Source: Pseudoips prasinana (taxonomy: Eukaryota > Arthropoda > Insecta > Lepidoptera > Nolidae). Taken from it: a DNA stretch of 64,000 nt. The notes under the pieces were generated by a model, which did not search any database, was not told the origin of the DNA, and worked only from the letters and a program-made list of their open reading frames with translations. Positions 43,403 through 55,150 of this stretch are shown here, in pieces. The translations under genes and the position numbers were made by a program. Positions within the stretch are counted from its first letter, which is position 1; every line of letters starts with the position of its first letter. Where the stretch lies: contig OX621246.1 of NCBI GenBank assembly GCA_951640165.1, positions 6,783,001 to 6,847,000 of the forward strand, written 5' to 3'.

Positions 43403-43494
<92 letters not shown>
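43403..43494. repeat. (AT)n microsatellite
   Basis: About 90 bp of almost pure TA dinucleotide repeat just upstream of the LINE A ORF2. Confidence 0.95.
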
Positions 43495-43499
<5 letters not shown>

Positions 43500-44737
43500 T
43501 AAAAATATATATAAAAATATCTAAATTATTAAACTAATTACAACTTAAGGTTATAAAACAAACACAATAATGCTAAACACACCGTCTCGCTGGTGAACTG
43601 GGAGATATCTTTTAAACCATGAGTAAACAACAGTAGTCTAGCAAACGGAGCCGATGCTTAGTACTATAATAATTCCTTGGTCGGGAGATCGTTTGAAGCA
43701 TAAAATAACAACCTAAAAATCCGAGTCAAATCGAAACGCATAAACGTAATTTGACCTTAATAATATTACTCAGCATAACGTACTGTCCAAATTAAATCAT
43801 ACTTTAAACACAAAAACGAGCATAAAAAATTACGTGATTTTTATGTTATTCTGTTTTTAGTGATTGTTATTATAGCGGCAACATAAATACATAACTTATG
43901 AATAAAGTCTGGTGACAGAGGGACAGACAGACAGCATTGTCTAGGTACTAAGGTCCCGTTTTACCTTTGGTGAACGGAACCCTAAAAAGGTGGATTTCAG
44001 GTGAGGTCTTCATACCAAAATCGGCTTCGTTTACCAGTCTAAGTTAACAAATAAGTAAGACAAAACAACAAAGATAGTAACAATTACGTCCAACGGATCA
44101 ATGGAAACCGTAAACTATACATAAAAACGACACATAAAACATTAAACAATTAAGGCAGAGATAAATAAGTTATGTACTCAACGTTCCATTAATCCCGTCA
44201 CACTAAGAACATTTAACATAAATTGTGTAGTAGACTTTATTTACAAATGTCTATACACATTGTCTTATCGATATTATAACTATGTATACTAGTAGATTTT
44301 AAGTAAATATCGGAAGACGGTTAGGTCCATATTTTTTGTAAAGATGAAAACATTGTTTTGGAAGCATAACGCCAGCATTTATGTATATCAAACCATATTA
44401 TCAATGGGCGTTACTGAACGCAAAGAAAACAGTCAACTGACAGGTTTACAGATGTCGGTGTACTATCGCGCAGTGTGGGTACCGTGGAATAATATAAGTT
44501 TTAAAGTTATTTATCTGAGATAGGCACCTCATAACATTAAACGTAATCATGACTTACATATGTTTACTTTCAGATAATCAATAAAATACTGCAATTCAAG
44601 TTAATTAGTATTATTAGATAAGAGATAAATTAAGTATTTAATCCGTGTTAAACAGTTAGTGCGACGTTATCCTACCAAATTATGAAGTGAACCATTCTGA
44701 ATGTGAAATAGTAAACAAAAACAAAGTGATATATTAG
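43495..44737. other. Unassigned interval between LINE A ORF1 and ORF2
   Basis: Too long for a normal ORF1-ORF2 spacer. It includes gacagacagacagc and cggaaccctaaaaag, a fragment of the GGGTTCCG repeat, near 43920-43985. No gene is recognised. Confidence 0.45.
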
Positions 44738-45496
44738 TTATCGTCGTGCTTTTCTTTGTGTTCTGGAGCCGGTTTTAGTCGCCGGACCAGAAGTGTACGT
44801 AGACGGTTCAGCAGTAGTAGTGGATGAAGAAGAACTGACCGGATATTTCACAATCAGAGCATCAAGTTCAGACATGGATTCTATCTTGTGTCGAGATTTA
44901 TCAGAACACAAGATAATGATTTTACCTTCAGTAGACCAGCAGGAATTGATCCCGAAATGTTTTCTGGCTGAAGTGAATACTCGGTGCCTGGATCTAGTTA
45001 GAAACTCAGAGACAGTGAAGCCCGAGCCTTTCAGAGTGGTCTTATTGTCCCATACAGTGTGGCGATGCTCCATATCCTTAAAACGAACAAGGATAGGCCG
45101 TGTCTTTCCGGAACCAGAACCCAGACGGTGGCAAACATCAATGTTATCCGCCCCAATATCAGACAACTTCATTTTGTCGGCTAATAAGCTTACTACAGTT
45201 GTGGTAGAATTTTCGTTGGATTTCTCAGGAATTCCATGGAGAAGTAGAATGTTCCTGCGCATAGCGGTCTCGTGACGGTCCAGACCAAGAGATAGCATCT
45301 GGAGCTGACTTCTGAAGTGATGGAGCGTTTCAAGTATGAATACTTTGAAATCACGAAACTCACTTGCTAAGGTGGAGATGTTGACAACAGAAGCAGGATC
45401 AGTCTGAACTCGAAGCATGTTTTCTTCGTGCTCCTGCATACGAGTCGTAAAAAGTTTTTCAAGGTCTTCAAAACTCTTCTCAAGCCGGCTATCCAT
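44738..45496 (-). CDS. LINE ORF1 RNA-binding protein (L1-like RRM type)
   Basis: This 252-residue protein would package the LINE RNA. The N-terminal 90 residues are predicted coiled coil (LEKSFEDLEKLF on), followed by RRNILLLHGIPE, the start of the RRM seen in L1-type ORF1 proteins, then VCHRLGSG, RPILVRFKD and SARKHFG of the C-terminal domain. The C-terminus is Ser/Thr-rich and basic (RTQRKARR). The frame is intact. It is placed in LINE A by orientation and by lying within the segment that interrupts LINE B; an origin in another LINE is possible because of the 1.35-kb gap to ORF2. Confidence 0.75.
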   Translation of the reverse strand: MDSRLEKSFEDLEKLFTTRMQEHEENMLRVQTDPASVVNISTLASEFRDFKVFILETLHHFRSQLQMLSLGLDRHETAMRRNILLLHGIPEKSNENSTTTVVSLLADKMKLSDIGADNIDVCHRLGSGSGKTRPILVRFKDMEHRHTVWDNKTTLKGSGFTVSEFLTRSRHRVFTSARKHFGINSCWSTEGKIIILCSDKSRHKIESMSELDALIVKYPVSSSSSTTTAEPSTYTSGPATKTGSRTQRKARR

Positions 45497-45702
45497 GATG
45501 TGCGACAGGATGTTAATTTGTGTTGAAGATTAGGAGATATTATAAGTTTACCACGCAAGGGTGAGTCTAGCAACTATTTATATCATAAATACACATATAG
45601 AAAAAAGATTTTCAATTTAAAATTGTAAATAAAACAAGAGCACAAAATTACTTATGTTCACTTGTCGCCTACCCACGTAGAAAAAAAGTCTTTTCTTCTT
45701 CT

Positions 45703-46645
45703 TTCGTAGTCTTCTTTATTTTTGGGGATAATTACGGAAACATCGTCTGCAAAGAGTATGCAGGGATGGTCAGTTACTTCTGTTAAGTCATTGATATATA
45801 TCAAAAAGAGTAGGGGGCCTAGACTACTGCCCTGTGGAACGCCTGTACAGCTGTAACCCAATTTCGATCTAAATGACAGTTCACCGTTTTGGTTTGGTTT
45901 ATCTACAGTTATTTCTACAAATTGCGGTCTGTTTGCAAGGTAGCTTTTTAACCATGTATTTGCTTTACCGCGTATTCCATATTTGTCACATTTTTTTAGT
46001 AGTAGCTCATGCGATACAAAGTTAAAAGCCTTTGACATGTCAAAAAATACAACTGTTGTGGGAATACCCTGGTCAATATTATTAGTAACTAGGTTAATTA
46101 AATTGAATGCCGCTGTGGTTGTCGATTTTCTTTTTTGGAATCCATGCTGTTCATGTTTGAAAATTTGGAACTTATCGATAAAATTTGTTAGACGCGTGTG
46201 CATGATCCTTTCATAAATTTTCGCTAAAATAGGTAATAGGGCTATCGGTTTGTAATTATCAACAAGTTTCTTGTTACCATTTTTATGTATCGGTTTGATA
46301 ACTGTCATTTTTAGTTTCTCAGGAAATACTCCCGTGAATAATGATAAGTCTATTAGATATACTAGTACCGGAGTAATGATAGGGCCTATGAATTTTATAA
46401 TTTTCGTAGGTATTTGATCATAACCTGTTGAATTTGAGTCCTTAAGTGAATTTATTATTTTTTTAACTTCGCCATCATCGGTGGGCATTAAAAATATACT
46501 TGAATCAATAACACCAATGTCATAATTATTACTGTTAATGTCAAAAACGTTGTTAGTCAAATTGATATAATAGTCATTTACATAATTTGCAATATCTGTG
46601 GGGTTTGTAATTAATCCAGTTTCAGTTTCTATCTCCTTAATAATA
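45703..46645 (-). pseudogene. LINE B ORF2, reverse transcriptase palm
   Basis: The minus strand reads SNSTGYDQIPTKIIKF, NYKPIALLPILAKIYERI, HGFQKRKSTTTAAF, FFDMSKAFNFVSHE, TGVPQGSSLGPLLFL and FADD at 45742-45753, then breaks after KNKEDYE where LINE A begins. The frame continues upstream to the mariner at 46646 and resumes on its far side. The apparent stop at 45658 lies in LINE A sequence. Confidence 0.88.
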
Positions 46646-47927
46646 GGTCTTTACCTATGAAATTGCCGTTTTGTATGAAAAAATTTAAACGAATTTTTTT
46701 CATGAATTTTTTTATTTGTATTAATCGAAGTAATCACCCATGCAATCAATGCATCTTTGCCATCGCAGTGGCAGTTTATTGATGCCCTTCTTAAAGAAAT
46801 CAGCTGGACGGGAGGCAACAAATTCTTCAAAGGCATTTTGTACTGCCTCTCGGGTATTGAATTTTTTTCCCGCCAAGAAGTTATCCAAATTCTGGAAAAA
46901 GTAGTAGTCTGTAGGCGCAAGGTCTGGTGAGTAGGGCGGAGGACGGAGAGCTTCCAACCCCAGTTCTTGCAACTTGGAGACCGTCTGCTGTGCAGTATGA
47001 GGTCGCGCGTTGTCGTGCAGGAGCAGCGGAGACGAGCGATTGACCAATGCTGGTTGGAGATGCGCCAGCTTCTCCATCATTGTGCTCAGTTCTTCACAGT
47101 ACACATCTGCAGTAATGCTCACCCCGTTTGGTAAGAAGCTGTGATGAATCACACCGGCGCTAGACCACCAAACAGTGACCATCACTTTTCTAGGGGTAAG
47201 TTTTCGTTTAGGGCATTGTTTAGGTGCTGAACCAGGATCCAACCAACTTGCTGAGCGCTTGCGGTTATCAAACAGAATCCATTTTTCATCGCAGGTAACA
47301 ATGCGGTTCAAAATTCCTTCATTTGTGTGTCTGTTGAGCAGTGCAAGGCACGTCTCGACGCGTACTTCGCGCTGGCGATCATTGAGTTCGTGGGGCACCC
47401 ATTTGTCAAGCTTTTTTACCTTGCCAATTTGACGCAAATGGACCAATATTGTTTTGACGCTAACGTCGAAAGCTGCTGCTAATTCAGCCGTAGATTGTGT
47501 ATCATCAGCTTCCACAACCGCCTTTAATTCGTCATTGTCGACCAAAGTCTTCGGACGACCGCGAGGTTCATTTTTCAGGTCGAAATTTCCAGAACGGAAG
47601 CGAGCAAACCAATAACAGGTGGTGCGTTGGTTTGTAGTGTTAGCTCCGTAAACGTCGTTGATGTTGCGTGCCGCTTGTGCCGCGTTGCTGCCACGACGGT
47701 ACTCATATTCCATAATTACTCGAATTTTTAACGTATCCATGATGACGAAAAAGATTGAAATGCGATGAAAATGTAACACTAATCAATAAAGAAATGACTA
47801 CTTTTGGAAAAAAGAATCCATGTTTTTAAAATAAAATTAATTTGAAATTAGAATTCTTAGCCAAACAAAAATTATTTTGATTTGAAATGGCCAGTACTGC
47901 AGAACGGCAATTTCATAGGTAAAGACC
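46646..47927 (-). mobile_element. Full-length mariner (cecropia type), copy 2, inside LINE B
   Basis: Same 1,282-bp length and ends as copy 1, between TA dinucleotides (46644-46645 and 47928-47929). The LINE B reading frame can be followed across the insertion once it and one TA are discounted, so the LINE was there first. Confidence 0.95.
46721..47779 (-). CDS. Mariner transposase (DD34D), copy 2
   Basis: An uninterrupted 352-codon frame with the same domains and catalytic aspartates as copy 1. I saw two residue differences: Leu for Phe in EGILNRIVTCDEKW, and Pro for His in LRPPPYSPDLAPTD, beside the third catalytic aspartate. Start uncertainty as in copy 1; the internal ATG would be at 47740. 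Likely able to produce protein if transcribed. Confidence 0.93.
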   Translation of the reverse strand: MLHFHRISIFFVIMDTLKIRVIMEYEYRRGSNAAQAARNINDVYGANTTNQRTTCYWFARFRSGNFDLKNEPRGRPKTLVDNDELKAVVEADDTQSTAELAAAFDVSVKTILVHLRQIGKVKKLDKWVPHELNDRQREVRVETCLALLNRHTNEGILNRIVTCDEKWILFDNRKRSASWLDPGSAPKQCPKRKLTPRKVMVTVWWSSAGVIHHSFLPNGVSITADVYCEELSTMMEKLAHLQPALVNRSSPLLLHDNARPHTAQQTVSKLQELGLEALRPPPYSPDLAPTDYYFFQNLDNFLAGKKFNTREAVQNAFEEFVASRPADFFKKGINKLPLRWQRCIDCMGDYFD

Positions 47928-49132
47928 TAATATGTGATTCCTGAATTTGATTATTATTGGAATTATACTTTATTAAGTTCCAAGACGCCTTACATTTATT
48001 TTAAGCCCTCGTTACGTAATTTGTATAATGAATTTTTTGTGCTTTGTGTATACATTTTTTTTGTAGTTTATTATAGTTTAAGTAGTTAAGTTTGCTGTTT
48101 TTGTCAGATGAGGAATAGTATTTAAATCGCAAGTTCCGTTTGGTTTTAGCAGATTTTTTAATACCTTTGGAAATCCATTTTGTGTATTTTTTTACTAGGT
48201 TAATTTTGATCATTGTTTTAGGGAAGCACAAATCAAAAACAAGGCAAGTGTATCATGAAACTGATTAAACGCACTGTTAGCTTCTTGATTAGAAAATATT
48301 TCCGTCCATTTTAAATTCGACATACAGCTAAGGAACTTTCCTTTATTTTCGGTGCTAAAATCGCGCTTATAAATTTTGCGAAACTGAAGTGATGGAACTT
48401 TATTGCCTATTTGTATGGATATCATCTGAGCGGTTTCGTGATCTGATAGTCCCAGTGGTATAACCTCGCAAATTGCATCTTTACAGTTACTTATTATTTG
48501 GTCCAAACATGAGTTTCTTCGTGTTGGTTGTTTTATATGTAGTGTTAAGCCGAAATTATTGACAATCCTATTTAATTCGTCTAAGCATTTTTTATTTCTG
48601 TCTAGTTTTTTGCTCAAAATATCAATGTTTAGGTCCCCCACTATCACGAATTGTTTTTTTGATTTGTTTCGAAGGTTGTACAACATTACTTCTAAATTAC
48701 GTAAGAAAACAAAGGGGTTTGAGCTTGGTGTACGGTATAAAGCTATAATTATAATGTTATACTGTAAAAGTTCAATTCCACAACACTCAAACTCATTTTC
48801 GGACTCATATTTTTTTCCAATTGAGACAGTATTTTGTACTCAATGTGAGTTAAGCAGAATATACAAACACCACCCCGCTTTTTATCCTTTCTCGAGTACC
48901 AGTGTCCTAATGTGTAGCCATTTAAGGTAATGCTGCTCTCCTCTCCTGCTTTAATGAAAGTCTCAGTTAAGCATAGTACATCAACAATTATCCCCTTATT
49001 AAGAAACGAGTCGATCGCAATTTCTAAGAGTTCTTTCTTACTTCTGAAACCTGCAATATTTTGATGAAGAATATTTAATGAGTGGCAGTTAGTTTCGTCA
49101 GTGGTATTTCCGTTTTTACCCTTACTTAACAC
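47928..49132 (-). pseudogene. LINE B ORF2, APE endonuclease and linker
   Basis: The N-terminal part of ORF2: LNILHQNIAGFRSKKELLEI, LCLTETFI, GGVCIF, then after a frameshift near 48780 FVIVGDLNIDIL, QPTRRNSCLDQIISN and GLSDHETAQM. These are the APE endonuclease motifs, ending with the SDH box. A second shift near 48240 leads into the linker (NLVKKYTKWISKGIKKSAK), which has a TAA at 48001 and then continues to the mariner. The copy is dead through at least two shifts and one stop. Confidence 0.85.
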
Positions 49133-49190
49133 ATTATCATAAAGATTTTTTATTGATTTATTACTGAGTGTTTTAGTTGTAGGCGAAGTA

Positions 49191-50118
49191 CTATTTGTAC
49201 CTGCGAAAAAACGTATTATTTGGGGTGTTTTTACAGTTATATGATCTTGTTGGTCGATGAATATGCTTTGAATTTAGATTATTTTTAAAATATGTGGACA
49301 AATCGGTGCATTTCGACTGAGCAGTTGGTTTTTTGTTGAAGTTTAGGTATCTTTTTTTATAATCAAGTGTGTCGATTAATACGTTTAGTTTATTACAAGT
49401 ATTGCTATGAGTACGCAAAAAGTAACAATTTTCGTTATTATTACATATAAGTTCCAAGTTGTTATTTAGTAAATTCTCATTTAGATATTTATTTTCCAAT
49501 ACACTCAAAATGATAATTGGACAACTATTATATTTTTTTATAAACACATATAATTCATTTAACATAGTAGTTGGGTTACAGTCATTTTCCCCTACACAAA
49601 TTATAATTTTATCAGAAGGCGTACATGTCAACTCCGTGTTTAACAGTTGCTTAGTGGTTGCATAGTATTTTATCATTCCTTCTGCGCAGTAACTTTCATA
49701 TGGGCTATTTGATCTCAGGTCAAGCAGGCGTGTAGTTAAACCCGTAATTTGCTGGGTACCCATGATATGTATTTTTCTTTTTTGATGATCTTTTCACTTT
49801 TATGAGTAGTGGGACCAATAGATTTCTGAGTCTCATTTTGTAGTTTGTTAATCAGTTTCTGTCCCCTTCCAGGTTCCTGTTGTACTTTGGTGCTAAAAAT
49901 CTTTGAATTGTAAATATTTTTAGATTTTCGGTTGGGAGTACTAATTTTTGGTGAAAATATTTCAGTTAAACTATTAATTTTGATTTCCCGATTTTGTAGC
50001 TTTTTCTCTAAATCTATTTTTTCTATTATTAAGTTTTCAATTTCCTTATGTGCACTCTCTAGCTTTTCCCTTAAGTCTCTGACAGTTTCTTGTAAATCAA
50101 TAATTTCTTGACAGTTTC
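49191..50118 (-). pseudogene. LINE B ORF1: coiled coil plus SGNH-esterase-like domain
   Basis: On the minus strand a Glu/Lys-rich coiled coil (LQETVRDLREKLESAHKEIE, about 49900-50110) and a basic linker are followed, after a frameshift near 49763, by a 190-residue frame with DKIIICVGENDCNP, the block-III-like signature of SGNH/GDSL esterases found in ORF1 of CR1-type LINEs. Catalytic Ser and the final Asp-His pair are not clearly visible. The start is uncertain because of further shifts beyond 50118. Confidence 0.65.
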
Positions 50119-50503
50119 ATGTAGATAAGTCGCAGTTTCTCTTTTGAATCCCTTTTTGTATTCGCAAATTTATTTTATGAACAAAGTTTTCAGCGTTTTA
50201 TTCCGTTTTTTGCGACGTATGTTTTCATTTATTGAAAATATTTTCCTAGATGTATTAAGTCGGTACACGTCTGTTCTCGACTAGCTAATTAATTAATAAA
50301 AGCAGCTCTATAAATGTAATTAATAATTAATTAACCCCTTTCATATTTTTAAGACCTTAATATATGTCATAATAAATTATAATTAGCTAAGCCGTTATGA
50401 AAACGTTGTGTATAGTACCAATATTATAAGGGCGTTTGTGCACCTAACGACGACACGATTCGACAGAAAGGAGACAACATATCCGTGGCGCTATTTTTTT
50501 AAA
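50119..50503. other. Probable LINE B 5' part and unassigned sequence
   Basis: The first 40-100 bases may continue ORF1 in other frames. The rest is AT-rich and unassigned. Confidence 0.35.
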
Positions 50504-50850
50504 ATTCAGTTTTACGGCTCTGAGATCTTCGACCTTATGAGCCTTCCGTAAAATATATTATTATTTCATTTATTTCGTCATTGGTCAATGTCAAGTAAAG
50601 TCCGTCGCAGTCAAATCACACATAGTCCTTGTCCTACCGCAGTAAAGCAGTGGAGACTTTACTAGAGGCTTATATGGAGTTTTAGATTCAACACATAAAA
50701 TCGCAATTCACGGCAATATGGCACTTTCCTCTACTTGTGTACGTTGTCCATGATGTTATGTCTAAAAATCCACCATATTTACACATTTAATTTACACCAG
50801 TTTTTGAAAATGAAACAATGCCCCGATGCGTCTTTTTCCACGTTGGCGCC
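50504..50850 (-). repeat. Dispersed repeat X, copy 2
   Basis: Reverse complement of 11011-11467, without the extra block of that copy. The ends are the same: cgttggcgcc on one side, ttttacggctc on the other. Confidence 0.75.
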
Positions 50851-53679
50851 ATAAATACTACGCCTTGTACTCTGATAAAGACATCATGTATGTAGCGGAA
50901 TTAGTACACCAACTGTACTTTCTACTCTTGAAAAGACAAGACTATTCCCGTCTCTTTGAGAATAGAAATTACAGTTGGTGCAAAAACGCCCTAAAGGTGA
51001 AAACTTGTTATTCAATGACGCAGATATGGCTGAACTTATTTAGGTGTAATGGAGACTTGGAAAGATACCATTCTTATTTTCTTTCTGTAGCGGTCAACTT
51101 TCCAGTTGTTCAAGACAACCAGTGACTTAACGACTGTTTTCTAATGACTACAAAGTTCTGTGACGACCTCCATGGTCGTACACCTTCGTTCGTCCAAGAA
51201 AACGTTTAAAAAGAAATATTTAAAAATAAATCATGTTGAAAATAATTCAAACAGGATCCGATTCCTTTTAGCCGTCAATCAAAGACAGAACTCTAGTAGC
51301 TATCAATGGTGTAACAGACTACAGTAAAAGTAAACAGAATATAATTTCAAATTTAAATTGACGTATTTTATTCCTGTATATCCATAAGATCCCGAAGGCA
51401 TCTGGACCGCAGATCACCATAGTACTTCTTCTCTACAAAGTACGGATACGCATAAAAGTTAAACCACTTCTGTAGTCAACCATCTAAATACTGACCGTGC
51501 ACCTAGTACGTTAGCCTCATAAATTATTTTTAGAACGGTGGAAACGATTAAATATGAACGTCTCTTAAACCCTGAATTAAAGAGAGGCGTATACAATAAA
51601 GTTTTTAATTAATAAGCAGATCTTATTATTTAAATGTTTTACGCATTTCCAAAGGGCTGATCTCTATTATTGCGTGCTACAATATGTAAGTCTACGACTT
51701 ATTTATTGATAAATAATTATCTAGGTAGGCATAATAATAATATAAGTTTTACGTGATTTAGTTAAGACATACATACTATGTTCGTTCGTAACTAAATCAC
51801 TTAAAACTTCTTAGATTTGAATGAAATTTAGCGCACAGATAGTTTACATAGAATACTTCTAAACCTGGAAAAATGTTAGGCTCCTGTAGGATAATCAAAA
51901 TATAGACCTACACACCCCAATTCCAAGTCAACGCGTATGAAACCAGAACCTAGTTCGTACAAATAAAGTTCTCCATAGAAAATAACCTGACGAACTGATT
52001 ACTTTATCTTATACTTTAAACTTGTGGCTAAAATTCACCGACGATGATTTCTTGACGTCACGTTCTACGCGTATATACTATACACGGATTCATAAAAACA
52101 GTATAATAATACGTAGGTAATCAAAGGAAATCGCACAACAATTGAATGTGGTCTTTAGATATTATGTTCACTAAAATATTAGATCGATATGTACATCAAG
52201 TACCACTAGCACAGTCGTTTTCCTTTTGAGGTGTCATGTCGCCGTTCGGTGTACAAACGCCCTAAAGTGTGTTCCGAAAAATCCCGTATAGCTCAGAGCA
52301 AAGAAATACGTAGAAATTTGTCATCATATTTTCATTGAAGGATCCGCTTATCCTCCTATTTTTATAAAACCATATAAATTGCCCTAATTTGACGAGGTTT
52401 ATGCTCGAACAGTAAAACATGGTTAGTCGAGTCGTGAGTTAGATTCCCACACCGGGCAATCTTTTAGAAACAATTTTGATTTTACAAAAACATACAGACT
52501 CCGTCTTTTCTTGATCTCATCCCGTATTCCTTATAGAAAATAAATGACTTTCAAAATCAGAAAACAAATAAAGAAAAGAAAAACAAACAATCGAATTATT
52601 AACTTCCTTCTTTAGAAGTCAGTTTAAAACGAAGGTTTGTTTCGACCTGTCAGGCTCCGGTTTGTTAAGGGTGCACTATCCATGCCTCGGAGAGTACTGT
52701 TCAGCAATTAGTCCTGGTACTGAATTAAAAAATCTGTGACAATCGATGCAGACAGTCAATTTAATTTTTATTTTATGGCCTCTCTGACGGCATTCGATTT
52801 GGCAAATAATCGAATATCAATAGATCAACCACAATAAATCGAATGTCTTAATATTCGAACGTTCATAATATCGAATGGTTAATTAACCGTGAAAGACTAC
52901 CAGAAGTATTCAAGATGACCAAGAACTGTAGTAGGCAGAGAGGCAAGAGAATACAAATAGATGGCTTGTGCAGAAATAGAACTCGGGACAAGAAGTGGCG
53001 TGGTGGCTGTTTTAGCTGCTCCTGTATAGGTTACTAATTCCCTATCGTTTGACAGGGAATTGACGATCCAGCACAGGTTAGACAGGGTGGGGATCGTAAA
53101 AGGAATGGGGAAAAGGCAAGAAAGGACACGAATAACTTCTTACTGTACTATCAACTCGCAACTGAAAATATCACCTTAAATTTTCCGGTAAACCAGATGA
53201 AAAAAAAACGGTTTTCTTTTATCTTCAAGGCTCCGAACCGCTTGGAAATGGAAATTAGGATTAAATTTGCATTGTATTACATCGTATTACGGAAGTTTGG
53301 CGTGTTCTTGTAATATATACCGAGTTGTTTGTTGCTGTAAGCGATAAGCAGAACTTCATACGGTACGTAAATATTATATTAGTATGCGGCATTCAGGAAA
53401 CATACCTTATGGCGATATAACTACTTTTGTAGTTTGTGTTTGTTATTAGTAAGCTGCCTCCAATGGAAACTAAGGTTATACAACTAAGTTAACATAGGAG
53501 CACATTTGGTAGAAGGCGGCCACAATAGGCATCGGCATCAATAAATTTTAAGACTGCTTTTTTAAAGTAGTCTCTTGGAAATAACCGTCACAGAGAGCTC
53601 CTTGCTCGGCTTCAATGAAAGTGGAATCAAGTTTCTCTAGAATCGTATCAGACGAGATCGCGAAGTTCCTTTGAGGTGT
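50851..53679. other. Long unassigned AT-rich stretch
   Basis: About 2.8 kb without a supported gene. A 99-codon frame at 50826-51125 begins inside repeat X and has no recognised domain. A weak tRNA-SINE-like head (agttagattcccacacc) is near 52415-52465. Otherwise nothing recognisable. Confidence 0.4.
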
Positions 53680-53870
53680 GGATGATCCCGTGGGGGCATA
53701 GCAGTCGACCCGAGGAAATATCTCCAGCAGCAGCGTCTCTTTGTGTACTACGACCATCATGCTGCGATCATCAACCCGTCTTCCAGAAGTGGCGATTATG
53801 GCATACCCCCTTAAATGATAGAGATCTTTGTCCAGGAATGGACTTTCTGCTGAGATAATGATGATGACGA
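53680..53870 (+). repeat. Repeat R copy
   Basis: gatcccgtgggggcatagc ... cagcagcgtctctttgtgtac ... agtggcgattatggcatac, ending gtccaggaatggac. Confidence 0.65.
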
Positions 53871-54104
53871 ATGTTGAGGAAATTATGGTCACCAACCATT
53901 TAGATCGCGACAATTACCTCACTCACCTCAATCTCGCTTCTGATCCGACTTAACCTCCGCAATCTTTTATGTTCATTAGCACCCATTAGTATATTGTTTC
54001 TTGAATAATGAATTTTCTCTTTGTTATGAATTGTAAGAGAGCTTTAGCTTGGTAGGTAGGTTATATGGATTAGTGGTTCATTTTCATTAAAAAAAATCAT
54101 CATA

Positions 54105-54413
54105 TCAGCCGAAAGACGTCCACTGCTGGACAAAGACCTCTCCCAAAGATCTCCACAATTGCCAGTCTTGCGCTATCCGCATCCAGCGATTTCCAGCGAC
54201 CCTCACAAGATCATCGGTCCATCTTGTAGGGGGCCTGCCCACGCTGCGTCTTCCGGTTCGTGGTCGCCACTCGAGAACCTTTCTGCCCCAGCGGCCGTCG
54301 CCTCTACGAGCTATGTGCCCTGCCCACTGCCACTTCATCTTGGCAATTCTTACGGCTATGTCGGTTTCTTTGGTTCGCCTGCGGATCTCAACATTTCTGA
54401 TTCGATCTCACAG
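54105..54413 (-). pseudogene. RTE-like LINE reverse transcriptase C-terminus
   Basis: The minus-strand frame runs from about 54413 (RIRNVEIRRRTKETDIAVRI) through MKWQWAGHIARRGDGRWG, an arginine-rich GRRSVGRPPTRWTDD segment and SLGEVFVQQWTSFG to a stop at 54105. It is the end of a widespread lepidopteran endonuclease/reverse transcriptase of RTE-like type. 5'-truncated, otherwise open. Copies of its 3' end lie at 1-169 and 27008-27145. Confidence 0.8.
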
Positions 54414-55150
54414 GGAAACAAAAAAAATATTAAGCTGTCTTAAAAGATAATCCTTATGAACGAATTGCTGTTACAAAGAGCATTATCCACGAAGGCTTGC
54501 CTCTCATATACAACGTGCAAGTATGTAAGTACTTATACAGATGTACTTATCTTCATAAACAAAAGTACAGAAAATAAATCAGGTATATTCTTACATGATC
54601 CCAATAACTTCCTTCTTTCTTTCTTTTCTATTTTTTATAAAAAAAATGCATTGTTTATTTAGTGTGACCATTGCTTTTATAGGAGTAAGCTTGACGACGA
54701 TATGATGATGACGATGAGGACGATAAAAATAAATACCTCGTATGAGATGTGGACAATAAAATTAATACGTAGGCATCCTTAATTATTTTGATTTTTAGCC
54801 AGTAAAGTTTATTTAACCTAAACAAAATTACCTACTTTAAAATAATATCTATCGTATTTTAAATATTTCACGAGGAAGTAGAAGTATTATTCATGCTTTA
54901 AGGGTTCCGTTTAATGTAAACAGAAACCATTTTGATGCGACTAAGCCAAATATCTCAACCTTATTTTATTCGGGTTTGTCTTCTCAATTCCTCCAATCTC
55001 CAATCGAACCTAAGACCTGCCTTTTCCTGTAGGATAATTGCACAACACTTTCCCATAAACAACCAAACCCCTCAATCATCTCCACGTCAGTAACCACCCA
55101 GAGTCGAGAATCGAACTGGGGTGCCCTCTAGTACTTAGTACCGTCACGTA
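54414..55150. other. Unassigned AT-rich sequence
   Basis: Only a short aagggttccgttt fragment near 54899 recalls a known repeat. Confidence 0.4.

Larger units (their letters stand above)
40231..45702 (-). mobile_element. LINE A, near full length, inserted in LINE B
   Basis: On the minus strand: a leader, an ORF1 (44738-45496), an unusually long 1.35-kb interval with an (AT)n tract, ORF2 (40497-43382), a 3' UTR and an (AAAT)n tail at 40231-40256. The reverse transcriptase of LINE B is interrupted exactly at these ends. No target duplication is evident. It is possible that the 1.35-kb interval is itself an insertion. Confidence 0.75.

Noticed and set aside
43403..43494. Satellite or replication-origin candidate
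   Set aside because: It is a simple (AT)n microsatellite; nothing else supports an origin.
50826..51125. 99-codon frame as a host exon
   Set aside because: It starts within dispersed repeat X and has no recognisable domain; no splice context supports it.
54159..54443. Plus-strand 94-codon frame
   Set aside because: Antisense to the RTE-like reverse transcriptase C-terminus.
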